Shown piece after piece: positions 30,207-32,682 of a stretch of 32,682 nt of DNA. A program made the position numbers and the translations under genes. How positions within the stretch are numbered: position 1 is the stretch's first letter; every line of letters begins with the position of its first letter. Source of the DNA: a virus. Location: the IMG/VR virus record IMGVR_UViG_3300003885_000024, positions 1 through 32,682 of that record; one strand, written 5' to 3'. Below the pieces are notes generated by a model, which saw only the letters and a program-made list of their open reading frames with translations, ran no database searches and was not told the DNA's origin.

Positions 30207-31172
30207 CTAGCTCTTGCTCAGATACCGATTGCCTACCACTTTAAGCTGAACTCTTCCTATCTTTCGGTCTGTTCGCTCATGAACTGGTTTCACAACAACC
30301 CCTTCGAGATAATGAGACGCCCCAGGCCATCTACTATCTCCCTCAGCGAATTCAAGAATCTGCTTTTTATTGAAAGCACCTCTGTGAACCAGCGGTACCC
30401 ATTGTAAAGGAGCACCAACCTTATGTGCTACGTCGAAGTCTAACCACTGATCGCCTTGTAAAATATCAAAAGCAGCAAAGAATATACGACCATCTGTCGA
30501 TCCATATTTCAAATCCTGAACCTGACCGAATACTTCACCGTACACTGTCAACCCTTGGTTATGTCGCAACCAAGATTCCAGGGCCATGTTCTGTTGTAGA
30601 ACTTTCCACCAAAGGTTTTTCGGGTCTTCCTTCTTCCAGAATTTACGCGAACCACAGAATATCACATCATCGACACATGAGAATCGAGCATTTGCTCCGT
30701 GTATCTTTTCTGTGACAACAACCTCTTCACCTTCTGTAAAATTATCAGAATACTTACGGAAATTAAGTACATCGTATGTTGGGAAAAAACCCTGCGGTGG
30801 TGTCACATTGTCTCCACCTGTAGTTAAGTGACCACGCACCTGTGGTTCGTAATGAATAATCCCAAGTCGCTCCATGAAGTCATCACCAAGATTCGCATCA
30901 GCCGGTGCTGTAATCAATAGTCCAACAGACCATTCGCCTCGCAGCTTACGAGCCTTAATACGACGGTGCTTGCCCAAGAACTCAAATTCCTTTGTCTCAG
31001 GAACAATGCTGTCTGGAGGGATATAGATAGCAAGATCACCATCACTCCAATCCGCTGTACGAACGGCGCATTGAAAATCCCCAACCATAACAAGGCTGAG
31101 GGAATCAGCATTTGGGTGTTGCTCAAGTTTGACCTTGACAACATCACAGGTGTGTTCGGCTACTTCAAACAT
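30207..31172 (-). CDS. RNA ligase of the Deinococcus DraRnl/Rnl5 type
   Basis: 321 aa. The N-terminal ~100 residues (HTCDVVKVKLEQHPNADSL, AIYIPPDSIVP) form an OB-like domain as in the Deinococcus ligase. The catalytic half has motif I at 155-160 (E-K156-IHGA, K156 the AMP-accepting lysine), Ia-like CGSRKFW, III YGEVFG at 211-216, IIIa FFAAFDI at 231-237, IV LEGVVVKP at 289-296 and V LKVVGNRYL at 310-318. The set is complete, so activity is expected. This type seals 3'-OH/5'-PO4 nicks, often template-bridged. It differs in design from the Rnl1-type enzyme at 24737-25786. The ATG overlaps the upstream stop (TAATG). Confidence 0.88.
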   Translation of the reverse strand: MFEVAEHTCDVVKVKLEQHPNADSLSLVMVGDFQCAVRTADWSDGDLAIYIPPDSIVPETKEFEFLGKHRRIKARKLRGEWSVGLLITAPADANLGDDFMERLGIIHYEPQVRGHLTTGGDNVTPPQGFFPTYDVLNFRKYSDNFTEGEEVVVTEKIHGANARFSCVDDVIFCGSRKFWKKEDPKNLWWKVLQQNMALESWLRHNQGLTVYGEVFGQVQDLKYGSTDGRIFFAAFDILQGDQWLDFDVAHKVGAPLQWVPLVHRGAFNKKQILEFAEGDSRWPGASHYLEGVVVKPVHERTDRKIGRVQLKVVGNRYLSKS

Positions 31173-31477
31173 TATTCAGCATCTCCTGCGCTTCTTCTAC
31201 GTCTCAATGGCGGTAATACACTTGGAGCCGGTGATGGAAACTGTGGCTTTTTTGGCTGATCTGGCCACGGTGGTTCTACAGTTGGTCGTTTGATGATTTC
31301 AATATTTTCCGGTAGTGTCTGTTGTAGCACAGCAACCGGCGGGTTTTTGATCCGACCAATTTCATTCAACAGGAAACTGACAACAGCACATAGTTCATAT
31401 ATTAAAACTTTCGGATTCTTAGTTCCCGTACTTCGTCTTATGTCTTCCAACTTTACTTTCACTTCTTTAATGTCCAT
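31172..31477 (-). CDS. small Pro-rich-tailed protein, unknown
   Basis: 101 aa from the ATG at 31477 (GGAG five bases upstream); the longer frame to 31510 lies inside the preceding gene. Helical first half (DIKEVKVKLEDIRRSTGTKN, PKVLIYELCAVVSFLLNEIG), then a proline-rich disordered tail (PPWPDQPKKPQFPSPAP) ending in basic residues (RRRRSAGDAE). It is coupled by overlaps to both the phosphoribosyltransferase and the ligase. No family recognised. Confidence 0.6.
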   Translation of the reverse strand: MDIKEVKVKLEDIRRSTGTKNPKVLIYELCAVVSFLLNEIGRIKNPPVAVLQQTLPENIEIIKRPTVEPPWPDQPKKPQFPSPAPSVLPPLRRRRSAGDAE

Positions 31478-32021
31478 CTTTGCTCCAAACTGCCACGTAT
31501 GGCATTTCACGGTATCTACCGTTATAATCCAGTCCGTACCCTATTACAAAATCGTCGGGAATATCAAACCCGACGAAACCAGGAGTTACACCAGTGAGAG
31601 CTTTTCCAGTCTTACGCAACAATACAGCAGTCATAATACTCTCAGTAGACTGCAACTCCAAATTTTCTCTGACCATGTTTATTGTCTTACCGGTATCCAA
31701 GATGTCGTCCAACAATAATACATGAGCATTATGTAACGATCTGGTAGGTTGAGTAATAATCTTTGGTTTCTTAGCTATCGTTGTTTTGCCTGGATAAGTA
31801 GACACCCTGATAAAATCAAGCTCTACACGAATCGATAACTTCCTAACCAAATCTGCCATAAAGAACATAGCACCCGTCAGTATTCCTATAATAACAACAG
31901 GTTCTTGTGTCCTCATGTACCACCATTGTCCTAGATAGTACTCATCAATCTCCGTAGCGATATCTGCAATTCGGGCATGAAGGCTTGCTTCGTCGATGAG
32001 TGTTTTCATCTTGTTATTCAT
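31467..32021 (-). CDS. hpt: hypoxanthine-type phosphoribosyltransferase
   Basis: 184 aa. The PRPP-binding motif is VLLLDDILDTGKTI (101-114). Further family marks are VVIIGILTGAMFF (42-54), the catalytic-loop stretch STYPGKTT (74-81) and DDFVIGYGLDYNGRYR near 156-171, which is characteristic of HPRTs. Length is normal (bacterial enzymes ~175-185 aa). It would salvage purine bases to IMP/GMP at PRPP cost. In a phage this suggests nucleotide supply, or a diverged use of the fold. It begins 28 bases downstream of the tmRNA, so the tmRNA promoter probably drives it too. Confidence 0.9.
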   Translation of the reverse strand: MNNKMKTLIDEASLHARIADIATEIDEYYLGQWWYMRTQEPVVIIGILTGAMFFMADLVRKLSIRVELDFIRVSTYPGKTTIAKKPKIITQPTRSLHNAHVLLLDDILDTGKTINMVRENLELQSTESIMTAVLLRKTGKALTGVTPGFVGFDIPDDFVIGYGLDYNGRYREMPYVAVWSKDGH

Positions 32022-32049
32022 AGCGTCTCAATAAAGAGGCGATTTCTTT

Positions 32050-32399
32050 TGGTGGAGATGTTGGCATCCGAGAGCCAAGTCCAGAAATCATTCCAATTCT
32101 GCTTCTACGTGCATAGTCAGATATTTAATTCTCGAAGCCACGAACGCCAACTGACGGGCTTTCGTTTTTCCACGTCCGACTATTGCTTCGCTTTGATCAG
32201 GTCAGATATCAGATCATAGCTAGCCCACTGGTCATCGTCGCACGGAATAGCAGGCGTCTTCCGATTGACTAGCTACTTACGCAGCCATTTTGAAGCGAGA
32301 TTCGCCGTTTAAGCGTTTTGTCAGTTGTTTTACGAGGCCCACTGACAACCTCGGCACGCAACATTATCTTCCTCGATCCTGTCAAAACCTTTCATCCCC
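32050..32399 (-). ncRNA. ssrA: tmRNA (transfer-messenger RNA), complete
   Basis: About 350 nt on the - strand. The 5' end GGGGATG pairs with CATCTCC at the 3' end, followed by A-CCA, so CCA is encoded. The 5' domain has GGTTTTGACAGGATC and GTGCCGAGG...GGCCTCGTAAAAC, the tmRNA hallmarks. The 3' domain has TGACTATGCACGTAG, GGAATGATTTCTGGA and a T-arm TTGGC/GCCAA. A short reading frame in the middle ends GCT GCG TAA, encoding ...NGESRFKMAA, a plausible proteolysis tag; the codon in the E. coli GCA resume position reads TTA. It is expected to rescue stalled ribosomes with SmpB from the host. Confidence 0.93.
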
Positions 32400-32416
32400 A
32401 TACCTTCTTCTACACC

Positions 32417-32422
32417 ATTATA
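32417..32422 (-). promoter_or_regulatory. -10 box (TATAAT) of the tmRNA promoter
   Basis: A perfect TATAAT lies 17 bases before the mature tmRNA 5' end, so a start ~7 bases downstream gives a ~10-nt leader for RNase P to remove. No good -35 is visible. The box sits inside an 8-bp inverted repeat ACACCATT/AATGGTGT, a possible operator. Confidence 0.65.
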
Positions 32423-32500
32423 CGGATGACCAATGGTGTTGTTTCACAAAAAAACCAAAAATACACCAGAAGAATCCTAAAATAGACACAGCGATACGCC

Positions 32501-32534
32501 AATAAAAAAGCGAGGGCCATATTTCAGACCCTCG
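32501..32534 (-). terminator. rho-independent terminator upstream of the tmRNA
   Basis: On the - strand an eight-pair stem CGAGGGTC/GGCCCTCG with loop TGAAATAT is followed by CTTTTTTATT. It ends the transcript arriving from the right edge, so the tmRNA and the genes after it form a new transcription unit. Confidence 0.88.
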
Positions 32535-32581
32535 GTTAAGAACGACGCGCAAGGATGACGTAACTCGATTTTGACGCCTGC

Positions 32582-32680
32582 TTACTTCTTTCGTTCATCC
32601 TTATTATACACATAAGATCGAGCTTTGGCTTTGGATTCGGCTATGATCTTTGCGCGAACTGAAATAGGACGTGTCTTATT
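32582..32680 (-). CDS. C-terminal end of a gene entering from the right edge
   Basis: The - strand frame is open from the window end to a TAA at 32582, giving 32 residues (NKTRPISVRAKIIAESKAKA, RSYVYNKDERKK), a basic helical tail. It is followed after ~47 bases by the terminator. The rest of the gene lies outside the window and no function can be given. Confidence 0.6.
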   Translation of the reverse strand, partial: NKTRPISVRAKIIAESKAKARSYVYNKDERKK

Positions 32681-32682
32681 TT

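Noticed and set aside
32041-32510. Short + strand ORFs at the right end
   Set aside because: They lie opposite the tmRNA, its promoter and leader, which explain the sequence fully.
1-32682. Recoding of TAG as a sense codon
   Set aside because: Many genes, including the tape measure, end in TAG directly before the next ribosome site, and no CUA-anticodon suppressor tRNA is present in the window.
1-32682. CRISPR arrays, insertion sequences, integrase or attachment sites
   Set aside because: No regularly spaced repeats, transposase-like ORF, integrase motif or duplicated tRNA end was found.

Overview
This window looks like part of a large, AT-rich genome of a virulent tailed phage (Caudoviricetes). 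It holds a complete tail gene run around a 1,678-aa tape measure protein, strong AGGAGG-type ribosome sites, overlapping start/stop junctions and nine tRNA genes. No integrase, repressor or bacterial housekeeping operon is visible. The host cannot be named from the sequence.

Left arm (about 2-5403, + strand). A 5'-truncated HNH-type nuclease gene is followed by a tightly overlapping series: a GT4-like glycosyltransferase, a small SAM-methyltransferase-like protein, a Cys-rich protein with a GT-A-like core, a GT2-like glycosyltransferase and a Rossmann-like unknown. These probably build or transfer a sugar. Two translationally coupled genes follow that look like a single-strand-annealing protein and a PC4/Whirly-like ssDNA-binding protein.

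Middle (about 5400-24041, - strand). This is the late tail module, read right to left: three proteins upstream of the tape measure (one with seven exact heptapeptide repeats), the tape measure, a small structural protein, a 960-aa fibre-like repeat protein, three large baseplate/tail proteins and two paralogous small virion proteins, ending at a clear rho-independent terminator (6091-6133). A PD-(D/E)XK-like nuclease and a membrane-anchored coiled-coil protein lie beyond it. The 9-mer GGTGTATAA lies upstream of four of these genes and may be a late promoter element.

Right arm (about 24.1-32.7 kb, - strand). This is an RNA-metabolism island. It carries tRNAs for Gln, Ser, Lys, Tyr, Leu(UAA), Asn and Pro plus two odd tRNAs, a T4 Rnl1-type RNA ligase, a second RNA ligase of the Deinococcus/Rnl5 type, a receiver-like protein of the cyclic-phosphate-processing (cREC) kind, a phosphoribosyltransferase and many small phage ORFs.

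Two RNA genes stand out. The first is a compact (~206 nt) RNase P RNA fitted between tRNA-Pro and tRNA-Asn. The second is a complete tmRNA (~350 nt, CCA encoded) with its own TATAAT promoter. Together with the two ligases they suggest a phage that supplies its own tRNA maturation, tRNA repair and ribosome rescue. The tmRNA and RNase P RNA are strongly supported by motifs and helices seen in the sequence; their biological roles are inferred.
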